Shown here one piece after another: positions 43,278 through 52,227 of a stretch of 64,000 nt of DNA. Where the stretch lies: positions 1 through 64,000 of the forward strand of contig CAXFOB010000039.1 of NCBI GenBank assembly GCA_964004625.1, read 5' to 3'. The notes under the pieces were generated by a model, which saw nothing but the letters and a program-made list of their open reading frames with translations, did not search any database and was not told where the DNA came from. Positions within the stretch are counted from its first letter, which is position 1; every line of letters begins with the position of its first letter. Source of the stretch: GCA-002697625 sp002697625 (GTDB lineage Bacteria; Bacteroidota; Bacteroidia; Flavobacteriales; BACL11). Made by a program: the position numbers and the translations under genes.

Positions 43278-46200
43278 TTATTCTTCCGATATTTTGTTAA
43301 AATACTTATTCACCTTCTCTTTATAAAAAGGATTTAATTGAACAGGAGTTGTTTTGAGTAGTTCTTCTTGTTCCTTCTTTTTTTGAATGTAATCTAAATA
43401 CTCTGAGTTGTTATTTTTTATTTCATAATTCCATTCTATCGATTCTCTTTTTTCTTCTTCTCCCTTTTCACGTTGAGCATTTTCTGCTTCTAACAATTTT
43501 GTAAGTATTTCTTCTTGTCTCAACAAGGTTTCGTTAGTTATATTGTTATTTAATATATCCGTTTCATTTTCATCCATTTTTTCTAATATCCTGTCAATGT
43601 TTCCTTTCTCTCCACTCTCCCCAATTTCATTTCTAAGTTCTTGCAATCTTTTTCTTATTTGTTGTTGTTTTATAGCCATCTGCATTAACTCTCTACTCTC
43701 TGTTTCATCTGCTTTTTTATCTCCTTTTTTCTTTCCCTTCTTGCCATCTTCTCCACTTTTCCCCTGCATTTCTTTCTTTAGGTTTTCTTGCATTTTTTGT
43801 AATTCTTTCAGAGAAGGTTGAGAAGAATTTCCTGGTTTATTACACTGTTTAGTCCCAGGTGTTTTATTTGCCATTTCCATCTGCATTTGTTTCAAGGTTT
43901 CAGAAAGCAAAAGAGCAAGATTATTTACAGACGTCATTACAAATTGCTGTTTGGAAACCCCTAAATTAATCTTCCTTTCTTCTAGTAAGGAAATGGATTT
44001 TTCGATGTTATAATTTATAGAACTAATTTCTTTATTTATAATAGATTCAATCTGAACAACCCTTTTACTTAGCGCAAATAAGGAGTCTTCAACTATTTGA
44101 GAGTTGTCTGACAATTCTTTTTGTTTTTTAATATACTTTACAATACTGTTACTGTTTTTAGGTAATGAAGAAATACTATGAATCAATTCCTCTTGTTCAA
44201 ATGATAGGGTAATTAAATTTTCTAAAATTTGACGTAAGGTTTCCATGTCCTCCACAGGCTTACTATTTGAGCAAGAACTTTGTAATCCTGCCATTGCATC
44301 CACCATTTCATCTAAATTTTTTATAGCTTCTTCTTGTTTTTTGCTAGATTTCTTCTTTTGTTGCTTTTCTAAGGACTCTTTACTTTCCTGCATAGCTTCT
44401 GATGCCTTCTGTTGTCTTTCTTGCGTATTTGGGACTTCTTTTTTATCCTCTAATTCAGAATTCTTCTGTTCAAGATCTTTTATACTTTCTTTTAATTTAC
44501 TTAATTCCTCTTGTAGCTCTTCTTGTTCTTTAGATAATTTTTCAGAGGAGGATTCTTTTTCCTTAGTTTTTTCTTTTAACTCCTCCTGTTTCTTTCTCAG
44601 ATTATCTATTTTTTCTATAGTTTCTTCTAGTTTTTGTTCAAATTCTAGTTCCTTATATAGTTCCAGGTTTCTATCGAGTTCTTTTTCTAAATCTGTATTT
44701 TCTTTCTCTAATTTATCTAATACTTCCTTCATCTCCTCTTTATTCATTTCTTCCAAAAGCTCCTGTAGTTCCTCCATCAATTTTTTACTTTCTTCATCCA
44801 ATACTTTATCCATTAACTCTTCTAATTGTTTTTGTTTTTCCAAAATAGAGGAGTTTAATTTCTCTTTAGTTTTATTATTCTTATTGTTTCTTTTATTACT
44901 TTCTATTATCTGTTCTTCTAACTGTTTCTGTTTTTTAATAATGTTTTCCGCTTTCTTTTTTTCTTCCCACCCCAAAGATTTTTTATCAATCAAGGATTTT
45001 TTCAAATCCTCTATATCTTTTTGTATTTCATTTGCAAGTTGAATAGAATTATCTAGTTTTTCTTTTATTTTCCCATCTTCCTTATCTGTTATTTCGTTTA
45101 ACTCATCTAATGATAGCTCGCTATGTTTCCCTGTATAACTTTTTGTAGATTTTCTACCATTAATATCATCATTATCCCAAACTTCAAAGTAATAATTAAG
45201 TTTGTCGGAAGGAGAGAGGTTTAGGGTGTTTAAATCTAAATAATGATAATAATTTTCCTCAGAATTATTATTTATTAAGATATTATCATTTATAATGTAA
45301 CTACTATCTTTTAGAACAACTTCATAAATAAATTTTAATTCAGATACAGAATAATCATCAGAAATTGTTCCGTTAAAAAATAATTGATTGTTAAGCGTGT
45401 CCAATTTTGTTTCTAAGATAATTTTAGGAAATTCATCCGGTAAAATTGTAATAAAATAATTAGTCTTTTCTGAATGTATATTTTTATTTAAAGTAGAAAT
45501 AGAATAAGAACCACTTTGTAATGCTGATTTTTTTATAAATAAACGATTATTAATAATTTCATATTTTTCATACTTATCATTAAAAACAAACAGAACAGAA
45601 TCCGTGTTTTTTAATTGAAAATCCCAATTAACTATTGTTCCTTCAGGAAGCGTAAAATCACCAATATTATTCAGTTTTTCATCTTTTAATTTGGTATATT
45701 TTGGGTAATCTAAAAAGGTGTTAAATTCCAAAACGCTAGGTTTAAGTAAAGATTTTAGTTTGTACTTTTCAGAATAAAACCCATCAGCATATAATTTAAA
45801 TTCTATGTCAGAAATCACATTTTTAAATAAAAAGTGAAAACTACTAATTCCCTCTTTTGCTAAACTAAATTTGTTTCCATTTAATTCTATATAAATAGTA
45901 TTTGGGATTTTACTACCTAAAACTGACACATTTAGCGTGAAATCTTCTTGTTGTATACTTTCTAATGCTTCGTTTTCAATCAGAAAAGTAAAAGGCGCTT
46001 GTGGAATATAGTCGGTATCATGATTAATAATTCTGGCAGAACTTTCAGTTATTATATGTTTGTTTCCTGTAATAAAAAAAATAATTATAAATAAAGAGGG
46101 TAAAGCAATCCATTTCAGATATTTTCTGTTTTCTTTAAAATTGATACTATTTCTGAAAGAAAAAGATTGAATACTCTTTGTCTTGTGAGTAATACTAGCC

Positions 46201-46583
46201 TGTATTAGTAGATTGTCAGAATCCGACAATTCGTTCAATTGTAAAATGTTGAGTATCTTATCATCAATTTCTGGGAAATGTTCTCCAATAATTTTAGCAG
46301 CATCAGAATATTTTATGGTTTTACCAAGTCGGAATAACTGTGATACAGGAACAACAATAAATTTAATTAATATAATTAGATTTATTGCAAAATAAATCCA
46401 AAACAACACGCTTCTTCCCCTGGTACTAAACCTAGAAAAATATTCTATAATAGAGAAAAATAATAGAAAAATTAATAAGGTTGCAGATAAAAATATTAGT
46501 CCCTTAAGGATTTTATTTTTATAATACTTATTGATAAATCTATTTAACTTATCAAACAATAAATTATTTTTACTTTTTTTCAT
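43278..46583 (-). CDS. DUF4175-like large membrane protein with very long charged coiled coil
   Basis: 1101 residues from ATG 46583; an upstream TTG six codons earlier is less likely. Two N-terminal membrane helices (about residues 30-52 and 60-85) and a third near 150 are followed by a beta-rich extracytoplasmic stretch (200-480) and then about 600 residues made chiefly of Glu, Lys, Leu, Gln and Ser in coiled-coil pattern (KQKQLEEQIIESNKRNNKN, LEEMNKEEMKEVLDKLEKE). This is the shape of the DUF4175 family of Bacteroidota and Alphaproteobacteria, whose function is unknown. It could span the periplasm. It lies just before ybeY on the same strand. Confidence 0.82.
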   Translation of the reverse strand: MKKSKNNLLFDKLNRFINKYYKNKILKGLIFLSATLLIFLLFFSIIEYFSRFSTRGRSVLFWIYFAINLIILIKFIVVPVSQLFRLGKTIKYSDAAKIIGEHFPEIDDKILNILQLNELSDSDNLLIQASITHKTKSIQSFSFRNSINFKENRKYLKWIALPSLFIIIFFITGNKHIITESSARIINHDTDYIPQAPFTFLIENEALESIQQEDFTLNVSVLGSKIPNTIYIELNGNKFSLAKEGISSFHFLFKNVISDIEFKLYADGFYSEKYKLKSLLKPSVLEFNTFLDYPKYTKLKDEKLNNIGDFTLPEGTIVNWDFQLKNTDSVLFVFNDKYEKYEIINNRLFIKKSALQSGSYSISTLNKNIHSEKTNYFITILPDEFPKIILETKLDTLNNQLFFNGTISDDYSVSELKFIYEVVLKDSSYIINDNILINNNSEENYYHYLDLNTLNLSPSDKLNYYFEVWDNDDINGRKSTKSYTGKHSELSLDELNEITDKEDGKIKEKLDNSIQLANEIQKDIEDLKKSLIDKKSLGWEEKKKAENIIKKQKQLEEQIIESNKRNNKNNKTKEKLNSSILEKQKQLEELMDKVLDEESKKLMEELQELLEEMNKEEMKEVLDKLEKENTDLEKELDRNLELYKELEFEQKLEETIEKIDNLRKKQEELKEKTKEKESSSEKLSKEQEELQEELSKLKESIKDLEQKNSELEDKKEVPNTQERQQKASEAMQESKESLEKQQKKKSSKKQEEAIKNLDEMVDAMAGLQSSCSNSKPVEDMETLRQILENLITLSFEQEELIHSISSLPKNSNSIVKYIKKQKELSDNSQIVEDSLFALSKRVVQIESIINKEISSINYNIEKSISLLEERKINLGVSKQQFVMTSVNNLALLLSETLKQMQMEMANKTPGTKQCNKPGNSSQPSLKELQKMQENLKKEMQGKSGEDGKKGKKKGDKKADETESRELMQMAIKQQQIRKRLQELRNEIGESGEKGNIDRILEKMDENETDILNNNITNETLLRQEEILTKLLEAENAQREKGEEEKRESIEWNYEIKNNNSEYLDYIQKKKEQEELLKTTPVQLNPFYKEKVNKYFNKISEE

Positions 46584-46590
46584 TACAATG

Positions 46591-46598
46591 CAAAAATA
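46591..46598 (-). promoter_or_regulatory. Candidate -7 promoter box for the DUF4175-ybeY-mnmG operon
   Basis: TATTTTTG (minus strand) lies 8 nt before the ATG at 46583. It is one of two divergent boxes in the 87-bp gap before gltX. Confidence 0.5.
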
Positions 46599-46642
46599 CA
46601 ATTTTATATCTGTTAAAGATAAACGAATACTTTTGTAAGTAT

Positions 46643-46650
46643 TATATTTG
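46643..46650 (+). promoter_or_regulatory. Candidate -7 promoter box for gltX
   Basis: TATATTTG matches TAnnTTTG and lies 20 nt before the gltX ATG. It is divergent from the box at 46591. Confidence 0.5.
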
Positions 46651-46670
46651 CCTTCAAAATAAAAGTAAAG

Positions 46671-48194
46671 ATGTCAGAAGTAAGAGTTAGATTTGCACCA
46701 AGCCCTACAGGACCATTACATATAGGAGGAGTTAGAACCGCATTGTATAATTATCTTTTTGCAAAAAATAAAGGAGGAAAAATGATTTTGCGTATTGAAG
46801 ATACAGATCAGACTCGTCTTGTGAAGGGTGCGGAGGAATACTTAATAGACGCACTTAAATGGTGTGGTATTGAGTTGGACGAATCCGTAGTTGATGGTGG
46901 TGATTTCGGACCCTACAAACAATCTGAAAGAAAAGCAATGTATCTTCCATATGCAGAGAAATTAGTAAAAGATGGATTTGCGTATTACGCTTTTGATACT
47001 TCAGAAGAACTTACCTTAATGAGAGAGAAAATGAAATCTGCAGGAGTTTCTTCTCCACAATACAATGCGGTTACAAGAACAACAATGAAAAATTCATTAT
47101 CCCTTTCAGAAACAGAAGTGCAAAAAAGAATGGATGCAGGAGATCCTTATGTTATAAGAATAAAAATGCCTAGAAATGAAGAGGTGAAATTAAACGATAC
47201 AATCAGAGGTTGGGTTATTGTCAATACCAATAATATGGATGATAAAGTTATCTTTAAGTCTGATGGAATGCCAACCTATCATTTAGCAAATGTAGTAGAC
47301 GATTATACCATGAAAATTTCTCATGTAATAAGAGGAGAGGAGTGGCTTCCTTCAGCTCCACTTCATGTTTTGTTGTACAGGTATTTAGGTTGGGAGAATG
47401 AAATGCCTGAATTTGCACATTTACCTTTAATTTTAAAGCCGGATGGAAATGGAAAGTTAAGTAAAAGAGATGGAGACCGATTAGGTTTTCCTGTATTTCC
47501 TATAGAGTGGATAAACCCTGAAACAGGAGATGTCAGTTCAGGATATAGAGAAAGTGGATATTTACCAGAAGCATTTGTTAATATGTTGGTTTTTTTAGGA
47601 TGGAATCCAGGAACTCCCCAGGAATTATTTTCAATGGAAGAATTATGCGATATCTTTTCTTTAGAAAGGGTCGGGAAATCAGGAGCAAAGTTTGATTTTG
47701 ATAAAACAAGATGGTTTAATCAACAATATTTACGAGCAAAAACGAAAGAAGATTTAGCAAAGGATTTACAAGTAATCTTAAAACAAAATGGGGTAGAGGC
47801 TAATGCTGATTATGTTGGAAGAGTTTGTGAGCAATTAAAAGAAAGAGCGACATTTATAAAAGACATGTGGGAAGAAGGGAAATACTATTTTGTAACCCCT
47901 ACATCTTATGATGAAAAAACAATTCGTAAAAAATGGAAAGAGGGCACACCTAATTTATTGTCAGAATTTAAAAACAGGATAGAAGCAGTTTCAGATTTTT
48001 CATCTGAGAATATTGAAAAAGAATTTAAATCTTACTTAGAACAAAAAGAGTTAGGAATGGGTAAGTTGCTACCTGCATTTAGAGTTTCTTTAACAGGACT
48101 TGGAATGGGGCCTTCTTTATTTGATATTGCATCTCTTTTAGGCAAAGACGAAACAATAAAAAGAATGGAAACTGCTTTAGAAAAAATAAACTAA
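46671..48194 (+). CDS. gltX: Glutamate--tRNA ligase
   Basis: 507 residues. Class I signatures: the HIGH-type segment PSPTGPLHIGGVRTALYNYL and the KMSKS-type KLSKRDGDRLG. The Rossmann core and the anticodon-binding C-terminal half are full length. Since gatA is in this window, charging of tRNA(Gln) may also start here if the enzyme is non-discriminating, but that is an inference. The TAA overlaps the folB ATG by one base. Confidence 0.97.
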   Translation: MSEVRVRFAPSPTGPLHIGGVRTALYNYLFAKNKGGKMILRIEDTDQTRLVKGAEEYLIDALKWCGIELDESVVDGGDFGPYKQSERKAMYLPYAEKLVKDGFAYYAFDTSEELTLMREKMKSAGVSSPQYNAVTRTTMKNSLSLSETEVQKRMDAGDPYVIRIKMPRNEEVKLNDTIRGWVIVNTNNMDDKVIFKSDGMPTYHLANVVDDYTMKISHVIRGEEWLPSAPLHVLLYRYLGWENEMPEFAHLPLILKPDGNGKLSKRDGDRLGFPVFPIEWINPETGDVSSGYRESGYLPEAFVNMLVFLGWNPGTPQELFSMEELCDIFSLERVGKSGAKFDFDKTRWFNQQYLRAKTKEDLAKDLQVILKQNGVEANADYVGRVCEQLKERATFIKDMWEEGKYYFVTPTSYDEKTIRKKWKEGTPNLLSEFKNRIEAVSDFSSENIEKEFKSYLEQKELGMGKLLPAFRVSLTGLGMGPSLFDIASLLGKDETIKRMETALEKIN

Positions 48195-48547
48195 TGGGAT
48201 TAATTACAGTAGAGGGGATTAGAGTTTTTGCGTATCACGGACATTTACCTGAAGAAAAAAAATTAGGGGGTCATTTTATTGTGAATGTATGGGTTAATGC
48301 AGAAACTTCTGAAGTTGAAAAAACAGATGATTTGAACGACACAGTGGACTATGTGAAAATCATTGAAGTTGTAAACGAGCAAATGGCAATCAGAGCTGAC
48401 ATGATTGAAGTTCCCACAAAAAGAATTGTTGATACAATCTTATCTTTAAATAAAGTGAAAAAAGTTAAAGTCGAGTTAGAAAAAATCCAACCACCAATTG
48501 ATGCAACATTTGATAAGATTTCAGTAACCGCTACTGGTGAAAACTAA
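48194..48547 (+). CDS. folB: Dihydroneopterin aldolase
   Basis: 117 residues, typical size. The N-terminal VEGIRVFAYHGHLPEEKKLG and later LNDTVDYVKI and LEKIQPPID segments are FolB signatures, with the conserved Tyr in YHG, the Glu in PEE and the later Lys of the VELEKIQPP strand. It converts dihydroneopterin to 6-hydroxymethyl-dihydropterin and glycolaldehyde in folate synthesis. It is coupled to gltX by a TAATG overlap and its stop codon overlaps that of the convergent glyS gene by two bases. Confidence 0.93.
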   Translation: MGLITVEGIRVFAYHGHLPEEKKLGGHFIVNVWVNAETSEVEKTDDLNDTVDYVKIIEVVNEQMAIRADMIEVPTKRIVDTILSLNKVKKVKVELEKIQPPIDATFDKISVTATGEN

Positions 48548-50079
48548 TCTAAATACTTAGCAATATTTACTTTTTCAGAAATGAAGGAATGTAATTTTTC
48601 CACTAAAACTCTTTCTTGACTCATAGAATCTCTATCACGTAAAGTTACCGTATTATCTTCTAATGTTTGATGGTCAATCGTAATACAGAATGGGGTTCCA
48701 ATCGCATCTTGTCTTCTGTATCGTTTTCCGATAGAATCTTTGTCTTCATACTGGCAATTGAAATCAATTTGTAACATTTTCATAATATCTCTTGCTTTTT
48801 CTGGCATTCCATCTTTCTTAGTTAGCGGAAGAATAGCCGCTTTTACAGGCGCTAAAACCGCAGGGATTTTAAGTACAACCCTACTTTCTCCATTTTCCAA
48901 TTTTTCTTCAAGGAAGGAATGACTTAAAACAGTAAGAAACATTCTGTCTAGCCCGATAGAAGTTTCTACTACGTAAGGAACATAACTTTTGTTTAATTCA
49001 GGATCAAAATATTGTAGTTTTTTTCCAGAATGTTCTTGATGTGCTTTTAAATCAAAATCTGTTCTGGAATGGATTCCCTCTAATTCTTTAAATCCGAATG
49101 GGAACTTAAACTCAATATCAGTAGCCGCGTTTGCATAATGCGCTAAAGTTTCATGATTATGAAAACGATAGTTATCTTTCCCCATTCCAAGAGATTGGTG
49201 CCAATTCATACGGAATTCTTTCCAGTAATTGTACCATTTCATTTCTTCTCCTGGGCGAACAAAAAATTGCATTTCCATTTGTTCGAATTCTCTCATCCTG
49301 AAAATAAACTGACGAGCAACAATTTCATTACGAAAGGCTTTTCCGATTTGAGCAATCCCAAAAGGGACTTTCATTCGAGCAGTTTTTTGCACATTTAAAA
49401 AGTTTACAAAAATTCCTTGAGCAGTTTCTGGACGTAAATACAAATCGGAAGACGTGTCTACAGTAGCTCCCATTTGGGTTTTAAACATCAAATTAAACTG
49501 ACGAACATCAGTCCAATTATTTGTTCCTGAAACAGGACATTTTATATCTAAATTTTCAATTAAAGATTTTACATTTTCCAGATTTCCAGAAGAAAGAGAG
49601 ATTTTCATCTTTTCAATGATTTCATCAATTTTTTTCTGCCTTTCTATAACCCTCTCATTAGTGGAAACAAATTCTTCTCTATTAAAATTATCTCCAAAAC
49701 GCTTAGCGGCTTTTACACAATCTTTTTCAATTTTTGCTTCAATTTTTGCAATATGATCTTCAATCAAAACATCTGCACGATATCTTTTTTTAGAGTTTTT
49801 ATTATCAATTAAAGGGTCGTTAAAAGCATCAATATGACCAGAAGCTTTCCAACTAGTAGGATGCATGAAAATTGCAGCATCTAATCCTACAATATTTTCG
49901 TGCATATTTACCATGGATTTCCACCAATAGTTTTTGATGTTGTTTTTTAACTCCACTCCATTTGGCCCATAATCGTAAGCAGCTGATAATCCATCATAAA
50001 TTTCTGAGGATTGAAATACATATCCATACTCTTTAGCATGTGCCACTACTTTTTTAAAGATGTCTTCATAATTTGCCAT
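48544..50079 (-). CDS. glyS: Glycine--tRNA ligase (dimeric, alpha2 type)
   Basis: 511 residues starting at ATG 50079; the seven codons upstream are not typical and the conserved N-terminus YEDIFKKVVAHAKEYGYVFQ follows this ATG. Class II motif 2 is FIFRMREFEQMEMQFF, and the motif 3 region is in VVETSIGLDRMFLTVL. This is the eukaryote-like single-chain GlyRS rather than the alpha2beta2 form. The TAG stop overlaps the folB stop. A TATTTTTG box ends only 4 nt before the ATG, predicting a leaderless mRNA. Confidence 0.96.
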   Translation of the reverse strand: MANYEDIFKKVVAHAKEYGYVFQSSEIYDGLSAAYDYGPNGVELKNNIKNYWWKSMVNMHENIVGLDAAIFMHPTSWKASGHIDAFNDPLIDNKNSKKRYRADVLIEDHIAKIEAKIEKDCVKAAKRFGDNFNREEFVSTNERVIERQKKIDEIIEKMKISLSSGNLENVKSLIENLDIKCPVSGTNNWTDVRQFNLMFKTQMGATVDTSSDLYLRPETAQGIFVNFLNVQKTARMKVPFGIAQIGKAFRNEIVARQFIFRMREFEQMEMQFFVRPGEEMKWYNYWKEFRMNWHQSLGMGKDNYRFHNHETLAHYANAATDIEFKFPFGFKELEGIHSRTDFDLKAHQEHSGKKLQYFDPELNKSYVPYVVETSIGLDRMFLTVLSHSFLEEKLENGESRVVLKIPAVLAPVKAAILPLTKKDGMPEKARDIMKMLQIDFNCQYEDKDSIGKRYRRQDAIGTPFCITIDHQTLEDNTVTLRDRDSMSQERVLVEKLHSFISEKVNIAKYLD

Positions 50080-50083
50080 GCCA

Positions 50084-50091
50084 CAAAAATA
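50084..50091 (-). promoter_or_regulatory. -7 promoter box 4 nt from the glyS ATG
   Basis: TATTTTTG on the minus strand; its last base (50084) is 5 nt from the A of the ATG (50079). Initiation 4-6 nt after the box would give a leaderless or nearly leaderless transcript. Confidence 0.55.
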
Positions 50092-50113
50092 GTAAATCAA
50101 ACTATTATTTGTG

Positions 50114-50121
50114 TAGATTTG
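50114..50121 (+). promoter_or_regulatory. -7 promoter box 4 nt from the DUF3109 ATG
   Basis: TAGATTTG is identical to the tRNA-Arg promoter box and its last base is 5 nt before the A of the start codon at 50126, predicting a leaderless mRNA. Divergent from the glyS box. Confidence 0.55.
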
Positions 50122-50125
50122 CTAT

Positions 50126-50692
50126 ATGATTCAGGTAGAGGATAAAATAATTTCGTTAGACATATTTGAAAAACACTTTGTATGTGACTTAAACGCTTGT
50201 AAAGGAGCTTGTTGCATAGAAGGAGATGCAGGAGCACCTCTTTCACATGAGGAAGAAAAAATCCTGGGAAAAATTTATGAAAAAGTAAAGCCCTATATGA
50301 GAGAAGAGGGAATTATTGAGATCGAAAACCAAGGAGTTGCTGTTTATGATGAGGAAGGAGATTTAACTACTCCACTTGTGAATAATAAAGAGTGTGCTTT
50401 TGTGATTTTTGAAAATGGCATTACAAAATGCACTATTGAAAAAGCATATAATGACGGTATTATAGACTTTAAAAAACCGATATCTTGTCATTTATTTCCA
50501 ATACGAATAAAAGAGTATCGAGATTTTGATGCGGTAAATTATGAAGAAATTAAAATCTGTAAACCCGCTTGTGAATGTGGTAGCAAATTAGAAGTACCTG
50601 TCTATGTCTTTTTAAAAGAATCATTAATTCGGAAGTACGGTGAAGATTGGTACAAAGAACTACTAGAGGCTGCTCAGTTGTTGAAGAAATAA
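50126..50692 (+). CDS. DUF3109 family cysteine-rich protein
   Basis: 188 residues. The N-terminal FVCDLNACKGACCIEGDAGA block and later cysteines in KECAFVIF, ITKCTIEKA, PISCHLFPIRI and CKPACECG place it in DUF3109, a family related to the YkgJ-type metal-binding proteins. The cysteines suggest an iron-sulfur or zinc centre; the reaction is unknown. No signal peptide. It is divergent from glyS with a 46-bp gap containing both promoter boxes, and its stop is 2 bp from the convergent DUF3817 gene. Confidence 0.9.
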   Translation: MIQVEDKIISLDIFEKHFVCDLNACKGACCIEGDAGAPLSHEEEKILGKIYEKVKPYMREEGIIEIENQGVAVYDEEGDLTTPLVNNKECAFVIFENGITKCTIEKAYNDGIIDFKKPISCHLFPIRIKEYRDFDAVNYEEIKICKPACECGSKLEVPVYVFLKESLIRKYGEDWYKELLEAAQLLKK

Positions 50693-50694
50693 CA

Positions 50695-50970
50695 CTATTT
50701 TTTCAAATATTTTCGGTCTATATAAAAAGTACCAAAAGGTAAAATGGAACAGATTAAAACAATAAATAATTCAGTTCTATTCCAGCGTTCCTCTTTCTTT
50801 ATTAGGAAAGCCATTAATATATAACCTACAAATAAAATTCCGTGAGGCATTCCCAATAACTTAACCCATTGATCATCACCCCCCAAATATTTAATAGGAA
50901 CACATATAAAAAGAAGGATTATGTAAGATATTCCCTCTAAAAATGCTATTATTCTAAAAATAATTTTCAT
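50695..50970 (-). CDS. DUF3817 family small membrane protein
   Basis: 91 residues with three hydrophobic helices. The FRIIAFLEGISYIILLFI start, the GMPHGILFVGYI motif and the final LPFGTFYIDRKYLKK are characteristic of DUF3817 (YdzA-like integral membrane proteins). Function unknown; some members are annotated as membrane regulatory proteins. The ATG overlaps the stop of the acyl-CoA dehydrogenase gene by one base, so both are cotranscribed. Confidence 0.87.
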   Translation of the reverse strand: MKIIFRIIAFLEGISYIILLFICVPIKYLGGDDQWVKLLGMPHGILFVGYILMAFLIKKEERWNRTELFIVLICSILPFGTFYIDRKYLKK

Positions 50971-52148
50971 TATTTGAAAGCATTTTCTCCCGTTATATCT
51001 AATCCGGTAATCAATAAGTGTATATCGTGAGTTCCTTCATAAGTAATTACAGACTCTAAGTTCATCATATGTCTCATAATTGAATATTCTCCAGTAATCC
51101 CCATAGCTCCTAAAATTTGCCTTGCCTCCCTGGCAATTTTAAGTGCCATATCTACATTATTTCTTTTACACATTGAGATTTGTGCAGAAGTTGCTCTGCC
51201 CTCATTTCTCAACACACCTAATCTCCATGTTAAGAATTGAGCTTTTGTAATTTCAGTAATCATTTCAGCTAATTTCTTCTGTTGTAATTGGTAAGATGCT
51301 ATAGGTTTCCCAAACTGAATTCTTTCTTTGGCGTACCTAAGAGCAGTATCGTAACAATCCATTGCAGTACCAATTGTGCCCCAAGCAATACCATATCTTG
51401 CTGAATCTAAACAACCTAGTGGGGCTCCTAAACCGTCCTTTTCTGGTAAAATATTATCCTTGGGGATTTTTACATTATCAAAAACCAACTCTCCAGTAGC
51501 TGAAGCTCTCAAACTCCATTTGCCATGTGTTTCAGGGGTAGTGAATCCTTCCATTCCTCTTTCCACTAAGACCCCTTTTATTCTTCCTTCTTCATTTTTT
51601 GCCCAAACAACAGCAACATCAGCAAACGGAGCATTTGAAATCCACATCTTAGCACCATTTAAAAGATAATAATCTCCCATATCTTTTATATTGGTTACCA
51701 TTCCACCAGGATTTGAACCATGATCAGGCTCAGTCAATCCAAAACAACCTATAAATTCTCCAGTGGCTAGCTTTGGTAAAAACCTCATTTTTTGATCTTC
51801 ACTTCCATATTTCCAAATAGGGTACATTACCAAAGAAGATTGAACAGATGAGGTAGAACGAATTCCACTATCTCCTCTCTCTAATTCTTGCATTATCAAT
51901 CCATAAGAAATTTGATCTAATCCAGCCCCCCCATATTCTACAGGAATATAAGGTCCGAAACCTCCAATTTCTCCTAGTCCCCTTATTATTTGTTTTGGAA
52001 ACTCTGATTTTTGACAAGCCTCCTCAATAATTGGAGAAACTTCTCTTTTTACCCATTCTCTTGCAGCATCTCGGATTAATTTATGTTCTTCAGTCAGTAA
52101 TTCATCTAACAAAAAATAATCTGGAGCTTGATACAAATCTTGTGACAT
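50970..52148 (-). CDS. Acyl-CoA dehydrogenase, glutaryl-CoA dehydrogenase type
   Basis: 392 residues. The catalytic base Glu is in VITYEGTHDIHLLITGLDIT near the C-terminus, and RGDSGIRSTSSVQSSLVMYP around residue 95 is the glutaryl-CoA dehydrogenase signature, with the Arg that pairs with the substrate's distal carboxylate. FAD sites CFGLTEPDHGSNPG and GAKMWISNAP are clear. The enzyme oxidises and decarboxylates glutaryl-CoA to crotonyl-CoA, the late step of lysine or tryptophan breakdown. The ALDH7 gene at the left edge could act earlier in the same route. Confidence 0.92.
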   Translation of the reverse strand: MSQDLYQAPDYFLLDELLTEEHKLIRDAAREWVKREVSPIIEEACQKSEFPKQIIRGLGEIGGFGPYIPVEYGGAGLDQISYGLIMQELERGDSGIRSTSSVQSSLVMYPIWKYGSEDQKMRFLPKLATGEFIGCFGLTEPDHGSNPGGMVTNIKDMGDYYLLNGAKMWISNAPFADVAVVWAKNEEGRIKGVLVERGMEGFTTPETHGKWSLRASATGELVFDNVKIPKDNILPEKDGLGAPLGCLDSARYGIAWGTIGTAMDCYDTALRYAKERIQFGKPIASYQLQQKKLAEMITEITKAQFLTWRLGVLRNEGRATSAQISMCKRNNVDMALKIAREARQILGAMGITGEYSIMRHMMNLESVITYEGTHDIHLLITGLDITGENAFK

Positions 52149-52175
52149 AATTTTTTTTTTAAATTTTTACCACTG

Positions 52176-52183
52176 CAAAAGTA
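52176..52183 (-). promoter_or_regulatory. Candidate -7 promoter box for the acyl-CoA dehydrogenase gene
   Basis: TACTTTTG on the minus strand, 27 nt before the ATG at 52148; the leader holds a run of ten A, a common translation-helping feature in this phylum. Confidence 0.45.
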
Positions 52184-52210
52184 TTGAATAATCTCTTATC
52201 AGTATCTTTG
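52184..52210 (+). promoter_or_regulatory. Promoter for DUF4271-hemD
   Basis: TTG (52184-52186), 16-nt spacer, TATCTTTG (52203-52210), close to the TTG-N17-23-TAnnTTTG consensus, 17 nt before the ATG. It abuts the divergent box on the other strand. Confidence 0.55.
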
Positions 52211-52227
52211 TTCCTCAATTTTTTATA

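Noticed and set aside
44245..45042. 265-codon Ser/Phe-rich frame on the plus strand
   Set aside because: It is the mirror of the Glu/Lys coiled-coil region of the DUF4175-type gene; such shadows are typical of biased codons.
50080..50100. Longer N-terminus for glyS
   Set aside because: The extra seven codons contain the promoter box and the conserved protein start follows the ATG at 50079.
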